DNA of 14,769 bases from Thalassospiraceae bacterium. GTDB taxonomy: Bacteria > Pseudomonadota > Alphaproteobacteria > Rhodospirillales > Magnetovibrionaceae. The notes beneath the pieces are model-generated. The model had not been told where the DNA came from. It did not search any database and worked only from the letters and a program-made list of their open reading frames with translations. The stretch spans positions 1-14,769 of the forward strand of contig DAOWFB010000020.1 of assembly GCA_030638205.1 (NCBI GenBank). The letters run 5' to 3'. The translations under genes and the position numbers were made by a program. The number at the start of each line of letters is the position of its first letter. Position 1 is the stretch's first letter. This document shows positions 1 through 8,200 of this stretch, in pieces.

Positions 1-320
1 ACATAAGCAACGTTATTGCCAACAAATTTTTGACCTTGCTTTCAAATATTTTTAGCGGCCTTAGGCTTACGGACATGGAAACCTGTTACAAGGTTTTTCG
101 CGGGGATATTATTCGGAACATTAAACTACAAGAAAACCGTTTCGGCATAGAACCGGAAATAACCGCAAAAATTGCCGCCCACCACCCCAAACTGCGCGTA
201 GAAGAAATAGGCATTTCATACCAAGGGCGTACCTTTGAAGAGGGTAAAAAAATTGGCTGGAAAGATGGCGTCAGTGCAATTCGTTGTATTGTGCAGTATA
301 ATTTATTTGCCCGGTTCTAA
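1..320 (+). CDS. Family 2 glycosyltransferase (DPM1-like), C-terminal part
   Basis: Only the last ~106 codons are in the window; the reading frame is open from base 3 to the TAA at 318-320 and continues past the left edge. The visible part matches the C-terminal half of the catalytic domain of bacterial dolichol-phosphate-mannose-synthase-like enzymes, with the typical stretch 'SGLRLTDMETCYKVFR' followed by 'FGIEPEITAKIA' and 'EIGISYQGRTFEEGKKI'. Such enzymes usually move a sugar from a nucleotide donor to a polyprenyl phosphate at the inner membrane. The donor-binding N-terminus is not visible, so donor and acceptor cannot be named. No C-terminal membrane helices follow, so this looks like the soluble, short form. 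The TTG at 30 is an internal codon, not a start. The final codons lie inside a 15-bp tandem repeat that stays open in the same frame past the stop, so the C-terminus may have changed recently. Confidence 0.85.
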   Translation, partial: ISNVIANKFLTLLSNIFSGLRLTDMETCYKVFRGDIIRNIKLQENRFGIEPEITAKIAAHHPKLRVEEIGISYQGRTFEEGKKIGWKDGVSAIRCIVQYNLFARF

Positions 321-365
321 TTTGCCCGGCTCTTATTTGCCCAGCTCTTATTTGCCAAGTTCCAG
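306..365 (+). repeat. 15-bp tandem repeat, four copies, at the end of the glycosyltransferase gene
   Basis: Four adjoining 15-base units start at 306, 321, 336 and 351. Each begins TTTGCC: TTTGCCCGGTTCTAA, TTTGCCCGGCTCTTA, TTTGCCCAGCTCTTA, and a more diverged fourth unit, TTTGCCAAGTTCCAG. Because 15 is a multiple of three, each unit encodes a variant of F-A-R/Q/K-L/F-L in the glycosyltransferase frame. The first unit ends in the TAA stop where units 2 and 3 have TTA. After that stop the same frame stays open through units 2-4 to a second TAA at 369-371. Confidence 0.9.
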
Positions 366-379
366 AAATAAGCTATAAA
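352..379 (+). promoter_or_regulatory. Candidate sigma-70 promoter for purH
   Basis: TTGCCA at 352-357 (5 of 6 to TTGACA) and TATAAA at 374-379 (5 of 6 to TATAAT) are separated by 16 bases. Transcription would start near 386, giving a leader of about 45 bases before the purH ATG. The -35 hexamer falls inside the fourth copy of the 15-bp repeat; the earlier copies carry TTGCCC at the matching place. Assignment is by consensus match only, and read-through from the glycosyltransferase gene is also possible because no terminator is visible between them. Confidence 0.55.
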
Positions 380-430
380 ACTGCCACTTCCGCTTACTTT
401 AGCCCCCCTGCTTAAAGGATCCAAAACCCA

Positions 431-2020
431 ATGTCACAGTCTATTCGTCCTATTCGGCGCGCACTTCTTTCGGTTTCTGATAAATCCGGCTTAGTTGAAT
501 TTGGACATTTTCTGGCAGAACAAGGGGTTGAAATACTTTCCACCGGCGGCACCGCCAAGGCATTGGTTGATGCAGGGGTGGCTGTTACCGAGGTTTCTAA
601 ACACACAGGCTTCCCTGAAATTATGGATGGCCGGGTAAAAACCCTACAGCCAAAAATTCATGGCGGCATACTGGCCATTAGGGACAACACTGAGCACACC
701 CAAGCAATGAAAGACCATGGCATTTCAGCCATCGATTTGGTTTGTGTGAACCTTTACCCGTTTGAAGAAACCCGAGCGCGCGGTGCCGGATTTGATGAAT
801 CAGTTGAAAACATTGATATCGGCGGCCCGGCAATGATACGGGCGGCGGCAAAAAATCATGGTGACGTTACCGTGGTGGTAGAACCCGAGGATTACGCCCT
901 AGTAAAGCAAGACATGATGGCAAACAACGGTGCGACATCTGATAAATTACGCCTAGAGCTAAGCGCACGCGCATTTGCCCGCACCGCATCATATGATGCG
1001 GCCATTTCGGGCTGGCTAGCTGGTGAAACGAATACAGCCGAAGGAAGTGAATGGCCCAAACGAATTACATTTGCCGGTGAATTAAAACAAACCATGCGTT
1101 ACGGTGAAAACCCCCATCAGAAGGCTGCGTTTTATAGCAATGGCGAAAACCGCCCGGGCGTTGCCACCGCAACCCAATTACAAGGCAAAGAGCTTTCATA
1201 TAACAACCTAAATGATACCGACGCAGCATTTGAAATTGCGTCTGAATTTGAAGATACGGCGTGCGCCATAATAAAGCACGCCAACCCATGTGGCGTTGCG
1301 GTTGGTGGCACATTGGTTGATGCATATAAACGGGCCTATTCATGCGATACCGAAAGCGCGTTCGGCGGTATAGTCGCCCTTAACCGTACGCTAGACGGAG
1401 AAACCGCAACAGAGATTGTAAAAATATTTACCGAAGTTGTTATTGCACCTGATGTTGATGAGGCTGCGCGCAAAATTCTGGCTGAAAAGAAAAACGTTCG
1501 TGTGCTAACAACCGGCAACATGGCCGATGCAACCACAGGCGGGCTTATGGTTAAAGCACTGGCTGGTGGATTGCTGGTACAAGGTCGCGATAACGAAATT
1601 TTTGCAGACCTAAAAGTTGTTACCAAGCGTCAGCCAACCGACAAAGAAATGGAAGACCTTAAATTCGCCTTCACAATTGCCAAGCACGTAAAATCAAACG
1701 CAATTGTTTACGCCAGGAATAACATGACCGTGGGCATAGGTGCCGGGCAAATGAGCCGGGTTAATTCGTGCCGCATAGCGGCCTTTCGCGCCGAACAAGC
1801 GGCAAAAACAGCGGGTGATAGCGAAACATGGGCCAAGGGATCGGTCGTGGCATCAGATGCATTTTTTCCATTTTCAGATGGGCTATTAGAGGCCATCGAA
1901 GCGGGGGCAGAGGCGGTTATTCAGCCGGGTGGATCCATGCGTGATGCAGAAGTAATAGAGGCCGCCGATAAAGCGGGCATTACAATGGTGATGACCGGCA
2001 TGCGTCACTTTAGACATTAA
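431..2020 (+). CDS. purH: PurH: AICAR transformylase / IMP cyclohydrolase
   Basis: This bifunctional cytosolic enzyme performs the last two steps of de novo purine synthesis: it formylates AICAR with 10-formyl-tetrahydrofolate and closes the ring to IMP. At 529 residues it is full length for bacterial PurH. The N-terminal IMP cyclohydrolase (MGS-like) domain shows 'LLSVSDKSGL' (12-21), 'STGGTAKAL' (37-45) and 'GRVKTLQPKIHGG' (67-79). The transformylase domain has the catalytic Lys-His pair in 'IIKHANPCGVA' (K282, H283), 'KSNAIVYARNN', 'GIGAGQMSRV', and the C-terminal 'ASDAFFPFSDG' and 'MRHFRH'. The ATG at 431 is preceded by AAAGGA at 414-419, an 11-base spacing. One oddity is Gln73 where the usual motif is KTLHP. 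The gene stands apart from other pur genes and converges on the ABC permease gene with a 6-bp gap. Confidence 0.97.
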   Translation: MSQSIRPIRRALLSVSDKSGLVEFGHFLAEQGVEILSTGGTAKALVDAGVAVTEVSKHTGFPEIMDGRVKTLQPKIHGGILAIRDNTEHTQAMKDHGISAIDLVCVNLYPFEETRARGAGFDESVENIDIGGPAMIRAAAKNHGDVTVVVEPEDYALVKQDMMANNGATSDKLRLELSARAFARTASYDAAISGWLAGETNTAEGSEWPKRITFAGELKQTMRYGENPHQKAAFYSNGENRPGVATATQLQGKELSYNNLNDTDAAFEIASEFEDTACAIIKHANPCGVAVGGTLVDAYKRAYSCDTESAFGGIVALNRTLDGETATEIVKIFTEVVIAPDVDEAARKILAEKKNVRVLTTGNMADATTGGLMVKALAGGLLVQGRDNEIFADLKVVTKRQPTDKEMEDLKFAFTIAKHVKSNAIVYARNNMTVGIGAGQMSRVNSCRIAAFRAEQAAKTAGDSETWAKGSVVASDAFFPFSDGLLEAIEAGAEAVIQPGGSMRDAEVIEAADKAGITMVMTGMRHFRH

Positions 2021-2026
2021 TATTTC

Positions 2027-3241
2027 CTAGCCAAGAAGAAACATTTTTTCCCGTTTAAACCATCTTGCCGCCAACCAAAAAATCAAAGCAGCAGCAATGG
2101 AGGTTGAGACGGTTGCGGTTAAAACTTGAGCAATTGTAACGGACTCGCTAAGGGCGAGGCGGCCAAGCAACAGCATCTGCCCAAACACCGGAATTGCAAC
2201 ATCCCACGCCCCCGGTGATATTGGTTTGAACACCATTATCATTCCCGGCAATGCCGGAACCAACGGCAACAGGCCAAGATAAATTTGTGCTTCCTTCATC
2301 GAGCGGGTAATAACCGCAATGGACATTTGTAACGCAACCGCAATTGCCATCAGCGGAATTGAAATTACAAACATGGCAATAAACATGTACCACGCTGGTG
2401 GCTGGTCGAGATGTTTAGAAAGAGATGCCGCCCAACCACAAAAAACATAAAACGCGGCAATATTTATAAACGAAGTTATGGCGGTAAATAAAACCGCAGC
2501 CTTGGATTTTGCCAACAGCAATATCCAGCGCTCAACCGGGGAAAGCAACAATGGCTCTAACGAGCCGCGTTCACGCTCGCCCACGGTGGTATCGATTGCC
2601 AAATGTACACCACCAAGAAAAATCATAAAAATTATTAGTGGTGGCATCATGTTATAAAAAAATACGGCAATATTAGGTAGACGAGTAACACTTACGTCTT
2701 TTATTTTTATGGGCTTTGCAAAATCTTTTTCGAGGCCCGCTTCAACTAATCTTTCTTTGGTTAGTTCGGCGTTTAGAATATTTATCACCCGCTCTAATCT
2801 GGCGGTAAGACGTAAGTTACTGACCCGGCTAAGGTTCATCAGCATTTGAACCGTAAATCGTTTTTCACCTTCGGCATTTTCCGGAATAACCAACCCAACT
2901 GGTATATGACCATCGAGCACCAATTTTTTGGCCTCGATTAATGATGTCTTTACAACAATGCTAATGTCGTGGGCTTCAAGATGCTCTATCAACAATGGTG
3001 AATTGTCCGCACCAACCACTACAACATCAAACGCCACAGCCGTTCGTTCCGATTGAATTGTTGTGCCGGCAAGATAAAGCCCGCCCGCCACAAGCAACGG
3101 TGCCAGCAACGGATAAATAAGCGCCAGCAACAACGTACGCCTATCGCGCAAATGGTCGCGTACTTCTTTTTTAAATATGACCATCAAACGAGACATGCGC
3201 CCATTTGTTTTAACCGCCTTGTTATAATCTGGTACGTTCAT
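2027..3241 (-). CDS. ABC-2 type permease, NatB-like
   Basis: This is the membrane subunit of an export-type ABC transporter, paired with the ATPase encoded just upstream. The 404 residues have the ABC2_membrane_3/NatB layout: a short cytoplasmic N-terminus, a first membrane helix at about 36-58, a large extracytoplasmic domain at about 60-190, then about five more helices at roughly 192-215, 247-270, 284-308, 318-340 and 372-393. The cytoplasmic loop 'GERERGSLEPLLLSPVERW' (221-239) is the family hallmark. NatAB of Bacillus exports sodium, but relatives handle other substrates, so the substrate is unknown. The ATG overlaps the stop of the ATPase gene (ATGA, 3238-3241) and has an AGGG ribosome site 9 bases upstream. 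It is the last gene of the apparent operon. No hairpin with a T tract is visible after its TAG. Confidence 0.88.
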   Translation of the reverse strand: MNVPDYNKAVKTNGRMSRLMVIFKKEVRDHLRDRRTLLLALIYPLLAPLLVAGGLYLAGTTIQSERTAVAFDVVVVGADNSPLLIEHLEAHDISIVVKTSLIEAKKLVLDGHIPVGLVIPENAEGEKRFTVQMLMNLSRVSNLRLTARLERVINILNAELTKERLVEAGLEKDFAKPIKIKDVSVTRLPNIAVFFYNMMPPLIIFMIFLGGVHLAIDTTVGERERGSLEPLLLSPVERWILLLAKSKAAVLFTAITSFINIAAFYVFCGWAASLSKHLDQPPAWYMFIAMFVISIPLMAIAVALQMSIAVITRSMKEAQIYLGLLPLVPALPGMIMVFKPISPGAWDVAIPVFGQMLLLGRLALSESVTIAQVLTATVSTSIAAALIFWLAARWFKREKMFLLG

Positions 3242-3984
3242 ATTGCCGCACCCTGTTCTTTAATAACGGCGCGAACAAAAACTTCCTCGATATCGTCTGC
3301 TCCTGTTTGCTGGCGCAATTCATCCGGTGTGCCAGCGGCAATTGCGTGGCCGTTCGCTATTATTACAAGGTCATCGCAAAGGACCGCGACCTCGCTCATT
3401 ATGTGGCTGGAAATAAGTATGCAATGACCATCGTCGCGCATTTCTTTTATTAAATCCCTGACCGAGCGCGAACTCATAACGTCCAGTCCATTGGTCGGCT
3501 CATCAAGTATTAAATTTTTTGGCCGATGCACCAACGCGCGGCCAAGGGCAACTTTTAATTCTTGCCCACGAGAAAAACCCTTGGCTCGCCTGTCTGCAAA
3601 ATCTTCCATGCCCAGACGTTTTATTAAATCATCTATGTCGTCTTCCAGTGCGCTACCGTCGGCACCATGAAGCTCGCCAAAATATCTAATGTGTTCACGC
3701 GCGGTTAGGCGGGGGTAAAGGCCACGCACATCGGGCAGCACGCCCAGTGCGCGTTGGGCCTCCATCCGTTCCGAACCAACATCAATTCCATCAACGCTGG
3801 CATGTCCGCTATCTGCCGAAAGCAGGCCATAAACAATACGAAAAGCGGTGGTCTTGCCCGCGCCATTGGGGCCAATAAGCCCGGTTACCCTGCCATTGCT
3901 GGCATCAAGCGAAAGCCCATCTAGCGCGGTTACTTTTGTTTTTCCCTCACCAAAGGTTTTGGTTAGCCCTTGCATTTTTATCAT
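3238..3984 (-). CDS. ABC transporter ATP-binding protein, NatA-like
   Basis: This is the ATPase subunit expected to drive the adjacent NatB-like permease from the cytoplasmic face. The 248 residues contain Walker A 'GPNGAGKTT' (38-46), signature 'FSRGQ' (137-141), Walker B 'LILDEP' (158-163), D-loop 'GLD' (166-168) and the switch histidine in 'ISSHIM' (H194). The segment after Walker A reads 'GVLPDVRGLYPRLTAREHI', typical of the NatA subgroup; it lacks the glutamine normally found in the Q-loop, as I remember is usual for that subgroup. The signature is a variant of LSGGQ. The ATG at 3984 lies 3 bp after the MFS gene's stop, and the purine-rich end of that gene (AAGGGAAAGGG) can serve as its ribosome site. 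Its own stop overlaps the permease start. Substrate unknown. Confidence 0.9.
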   Translation of the reverse strand: MIKMQGLTKTFGEGKTKVTALDGLSLDASNGRVTGLIGPNGAGKTTAFRIVYGLLSADSGHASVDGIDVGSERMEAQRALGVLPDVRGLYPRLTAREHIRYFGELHGADGSALEDDIDDLIKRLGMEDFADRRAKGFSRGQELKVALGRALVHRPKNLILDEPTNGLDVMSSRSVRDLIKEMRDDGHCILISSHIMSEVAVLCDDLVIIANGHAIAAGTPDELRQQTGADDIEEVFVRAVIKEQGAAI

Positions 3985-3987
3985 GGC

Positions 3988-5277
3988 TTACCCTTTCCCT
4001 TGTGTCCGCGTTGGGTCGGGTAGTGGCAATAAAAGAAGTGCACCAACAACAAGAAACACAATAATGCTGGCCATGCCTGCGCGCTGGCTATCAAATGTTA
4101 CGCTAAGCCAACCAAGCAGCGCCGGGCCCATAAACGCCGTTGCCTTGCCAGATAGGGCATACAGCCCAAACATTTCTGCTTCCATTTTTTCCGGAACAAG
4201 GTTCGCCATATATGTTCTGCTGGCGGCCTGAGCCGGGCCAACAAAAATTCCAAGCGGAACCGCAAATACCCAAAACATGGTTTTGCTTTCGATAAATAAA
4301 AGTGCGCTTCCTAAAATACATAAACCACCAATGGCAATAAGCACGGTTTTTTTAGGGCCAATTAGGTCATCAACCCAGCCAAACACAGCCGCACCAATAC
4401 CGGCGGTTACGTTAATTGCAATGCCAAACATAATTAGTTCGGAAAAATCCATACCAAAAGTGCCAACCGCATAAATACCACCAAATGCGAACAAGGTATT
4501 GATGCCGTCGGTATAAATCATTCTTGCCAATAAATATTTACCGACCGCCCCGTGTTGCTTGATATTTTTTAACGTCTGATAAAGCGTGCCGATACCACGA
4601 CGCACCGCAATGCCAAAGCCAATACCGCTTGATGGTTTATCGGGTGTAAACAAAAAAAGCGGCAATGAAAATAAAACCAACCATACAGATACCAGCAATG
4701 TGGTTGCCCTAATATTAAGCGCATCACTTTTTAATATTCCAAACCACGGCGTATCGGTCTGCACAAAGGCAACCAACGCTAATGCCAAGCACGATAGTCC
4801 ACCAGCGTAGCCAAGCCCCCATGCCCATCCTGAAATGCGGCCCATAATTTTTTTAGGCGCTAACGATGGCAACATTGAATTATAAAAAACCACACCCATT
4901 TCAAATGCAAAATTGGCAAGACCCACCAACAGCAATGCATATAATGCCCAACTGCTATCTGGTTCAACAAACCACAATAGCCCGGTGGCAATGGCGCAAA
5001 TATATGTAAAGGCCATTAGCCACGGTTTGCGCCTACCGCCAAGGTCGGCAACCGCGCCCAATATGGGGCCGGCAATTGCAACCGCTAGCGCAGAAATAGC
5101 CATGGTCGCGCCCCAGTCGCCCGTTGCCGATACCGGGTCATTCGCCACTGCCTTGGTAAAGTATGCGGCGAAAACAAATGTAATTATTACCGTTGGAAAG
5201 GCAGAATTGGCCCAATCATAAATTGCCCAGCTAATGCGTGCCCGCCTTAATGTTAGTGCGCCGCCGCTATCGCTCAT
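3988..5277 (-). CDS. MFS transporter, UMF1 (Atg22-like) family
   Basis: This is a predicted inner-membrane transporter of the major facilitator superfamily. The 429 residues show about twelve hydrophobic helices in two halves with a longer polar loop between them (about 211-245). UMF1 features are 'AIYDWANSAF' near the N-terminus (18-27), the motif-A-like loop 'GAVADLGGRRKPWL' (74-87) after helix 2, and 'NSMLPSLAPKKIMGRISGWAWGLGY' around 133-157, a family hallmark. Fungal Atg22 relatives export amino acids from the vacuole. Bacterial UMF1 substrates are mostly unknown, so amino acid efflux is only suggested by the linked glutamate dehydrogenase gene. The ATG overlaps the dehydrogenase stop (ATGA, 5274-5277) and is preceded by GGAAG 7 bases upstream. 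The NatA-like gene follows after 3 bp. Confidence 0.88.
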   Translation of the reverse strand: MSDSGGALTLRRARISWAIYDWANSAFPTVIITFVFAAYFTKAVANDPVSATGDWGATMAISALAVAIAGPILGAVADLGGRRKPWLMAFTYICAIATGLLWFVEPDSSWALYALLLVGLANFAFEMGVVFYNSMLPSLAPKKIMGRISGWAWGLGYAGGLSCLALALVAFVQTDTPWFGILKSDALNIRATTLLVSVWLVLFSLPLFLFTPDKPSSGIGFGIAVRRGIGTLYQTLKNIKQHGAVGKYLLARMIYTDGINTLFAFGGIYAVGTFGMDFSELIMFGIAINVTAGIGAAVFGWVDDLIGPKKTVLIAIGGLCILGSALLFIESKTMFWVFAVPLGIFVGPAQAASRTYMANLVPEKMEAEMFGLYALSGKATAFMGPALLGWLSVTFDSQRAGMASIIVFLVVGALLLLPLPDPTRTQGKG

Positions 5278-8200
5278 GCGCTATCTTCCACCAATGCCCT
5301 TAATGATTGGGTTGCAACAGAAATCATTGCAATATCATTTATGTCGTGGGCGCGAAGCTCGTTCAACAATTGATCCGAACGTTCGACCGCACTTTGGTGA
5401 ATGTCTGCCCAACTGGGTATTGCTTTTTTAGGATCGGTTTCGCCACGGGTTGTGGTTAATACATTGCTGGTGATTTGTGCCTGCAGTTGAAACAGGTCAT
5501 CAATAAGCGCACCCACTGCAAGTTTTTGCCAATGGCTTTGGCTTTCTAGCCCTTCGCATGCAGCACGCAGCCGACCAAGGCGGAACCTTGCGCCGACTTC
5601 AAAATAGAGCCTGCCTACCTTGCTAACAGACAATTTATGGCTTTGGCTAATGCAAACAATATCCGGCCCTGATGCAAGGTTTATCAAACCGGCAATTGCA
5701 TGGGCCAAGTCTTTGGGCACGCCTTCGTCAATATATTTTTCAGCTCTTTTTAATAAATCCTCGCGATAAAATTTAGGAATTGTTGTTTCCAGCCCCTTTG
5801 CCAAAGATTTCATGTCGCCAGCAATGATAGAAACCTGTGCGCCGATAGATGAAATATCAAGGTTGCGCAACGCCCACGCGGTTGAGCGGTCAAGCAGGGC
5901 ATTTATATCCAACATCATGGCAATCTGCACATGGGCTGAAACTTTGTTATCTAGTGCTTCAATTTTATTCCATAGTTCGCGCACTGAAAAAATTTCACGA
6001 ACAATAATATAAGCAGATGTAATTTCGTGCGCACGCATCCCGGTTTTTTCTTGCATCTGGGTAACAAATGTTCCGCCAACCCGGTTAACAATGGAATTAG
6101 TAACACACGTTGTAATAATTTCTCTAGCCAGCCGGTGGCTACAAATTGCATCCATGTGTTTAGCCCGTAACGGCCCGGGAAAATAATTAACCAGATCGGT
6201 TTCTAAATATTTACTATCAGGTAATCCGCTCGCCAGTATTTCGTCATAAAGCCATATTTTTGAATATGAAAGCAGCACCGATATTTCAGGGCGGCTAAGC
6301 CCGCCACCTGCCAAGGCGCGTTCCGACAGGGTTTCATCATCGGGCAAAAATTCAACATCGCGATTAAGGCGACCGCTTTTTTCAAGCCCGCGCATCAAAC
6401 GTATTTGGTGGTCGACCAAATTCATACCCTGGGTCTGAATGACAGACATGGCCTGGGTCTGCAGATAGTTATCACGCAAAACCAGCTTGCCAACCTCGTC
6501 GGTCATTTTAGCAAGCAGGCTATTTCGTCCAGCTTCGGTTAGTTTTCCCCCGACAACTAGCTGATCTAAAAGGATTTTAATGTTCACTTCGTGATCAGAA
6601 CAATCCACCCCGGCTGAATTATCAACAGAATCCGTATTTAAGCGCACACCCGCCAGCCCACATTCAATGCGGCCACGTTGGGTCACGCCAAGGTTTGCCC
6701 CCTCGCCTATTACCCGGGCACGAACTTCGCGCCCATCAATGCGAACTGCATCGTTCACTCGATCACCGGCATCGACGTTTCCTTCATGCGCACTTTTAAT
6801 ATATGTGCCAATTCCGCCAAACCACAAAAGGTCTGCGTCCAGCATAAGTATCATCCGCATAAGCTCGTTCGGGGTTGCGCGATCAGCCGTGGTGTCGAAT
6901 AGTTTTTTCATTTCAGGGCTTAGCGCAATCCATTTTGATTTGCGATCAAACACGCCGCCGCCCTTGGAAATTAGTTTTGTGTTAAAATCATTCCAGCCCG
7001 AACGAGGCAAATTAAACAAACGCTTACGCTCGGCAAATGTTGTTTTTATATCGGGGTCGGGGTCAACAAATATGTGCATGTGGTTAAACGCGCCAACAAG
7101 TTTTATATGTTTTGAAAGCAGCATGCCGTTGCCGAAAACATCACCCGACATATCGCCAACACCAGTAACGGTAAAATCTTCTGTCTGGGTATCGATATCC
7201 ATTTCGCGGAAATGACGCTTGACCGATTCCCAACCACCGCGGGCAGTAATGCCCATTTTTTTATGGTCGTAACCAACTGAGCCACCGGATGCAAACGCAT
7301 CGCCCAACCAAAAACCATATTCATGTGAAACCGAATTAGCAATATCAGAAAATGTTGCGGTGCCTTTATCGGCGGCAACAACCAAATATGCATCATCATC
7401 ATCGTGACGCAATACGCCTTTGGGTGGTATCACCTGCCCGTTGGTGCCAAAATTATCGGTTAAATCCAAAAGTCCGCGAATAAATGTTTTATAGCATTCA
7501 ATTCCGTGGGCCATAAACTCATCGCGGCCGCCGCACGCTGAACGCTTTACAACAAAGCCGCCTTTGGAGCCAACTGGAACAATGACCGCATTTTTAACCT
7601 GTTGCGCTTTTACCAAGCCAAGTATCTCTGTACGGAAATCTTCACGCCTGTCAGACCAGCGCAAACCGCCACGGGCGACGCTGCCAAAACGCAAATGAAC
7701 ACCTTCGATGTCGGGTGAGTATACAAATATTTCAAACCGGGGCCGGGGCAATGGTAATTCTTCAATATCGCCTGAAGAAAATTTTATTGAAAGATACTGT
7801 TTAGGCGAACCATCGGCCGCACTTTGAAAAAAATTTGTTCTAAGTGAAGCATCAATCAGATTTATAAACCGTCTTAGGATTCTATCCTGATCGGCGCTTT
7901 CTACATCATCGAGCATATTTATTATGCTTTTTCTTATGCGCGCACATTTTGTTGCGGCCTTCTTCACCACATCGGTGAGTGCTTTTTTATTTTTTGGCTT
8001 GTTTGTGGGTCTTCCTGCTGGCAAGGCAAATCTAGCCTTGAACATATCGACGATGCCTTTGGCGATACGAGAATTTTCGACCAAAGTTTCTGCCATGTAA
8101 TCTTCGGAAAAACTTATTCGTGTTTGACGTAAATATTTAACCAACGCCCGCAAAACTGTAATCTCGCGCCATTCAAGCCCAGCAAAAAGAACCAGTGCAT

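Noticed and set aside
306..365. CRISPR array or integration site
   Set aside because: The units adjoin without spacers and lie in a coding frame, and no cas or integrase gene is present.
318..371. Programmed stop-codon read-through extending the glycosyltransferase through the repeat
   Set aside because: The stop is TAA, the least leaky, and no read-through context or structure is visible. Repeat expansion with a nonsense change is simpler.
3053..3427. 124-codon + strand open frame across the permease/ATPase junction
   Set aside because: It is antisense to two well-supported genes, with biased composition and no family features.
6667..7215. 182-codon open frame on the + strand inside the glutamate dehydrogenase gene
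   Set aside because: It lies wholly antisense to a strongly conserved catalytic region, its protein is serine/proline-rich with no recognisable motif, and it has no ribosome site of note. It is a shadow of the real gene.
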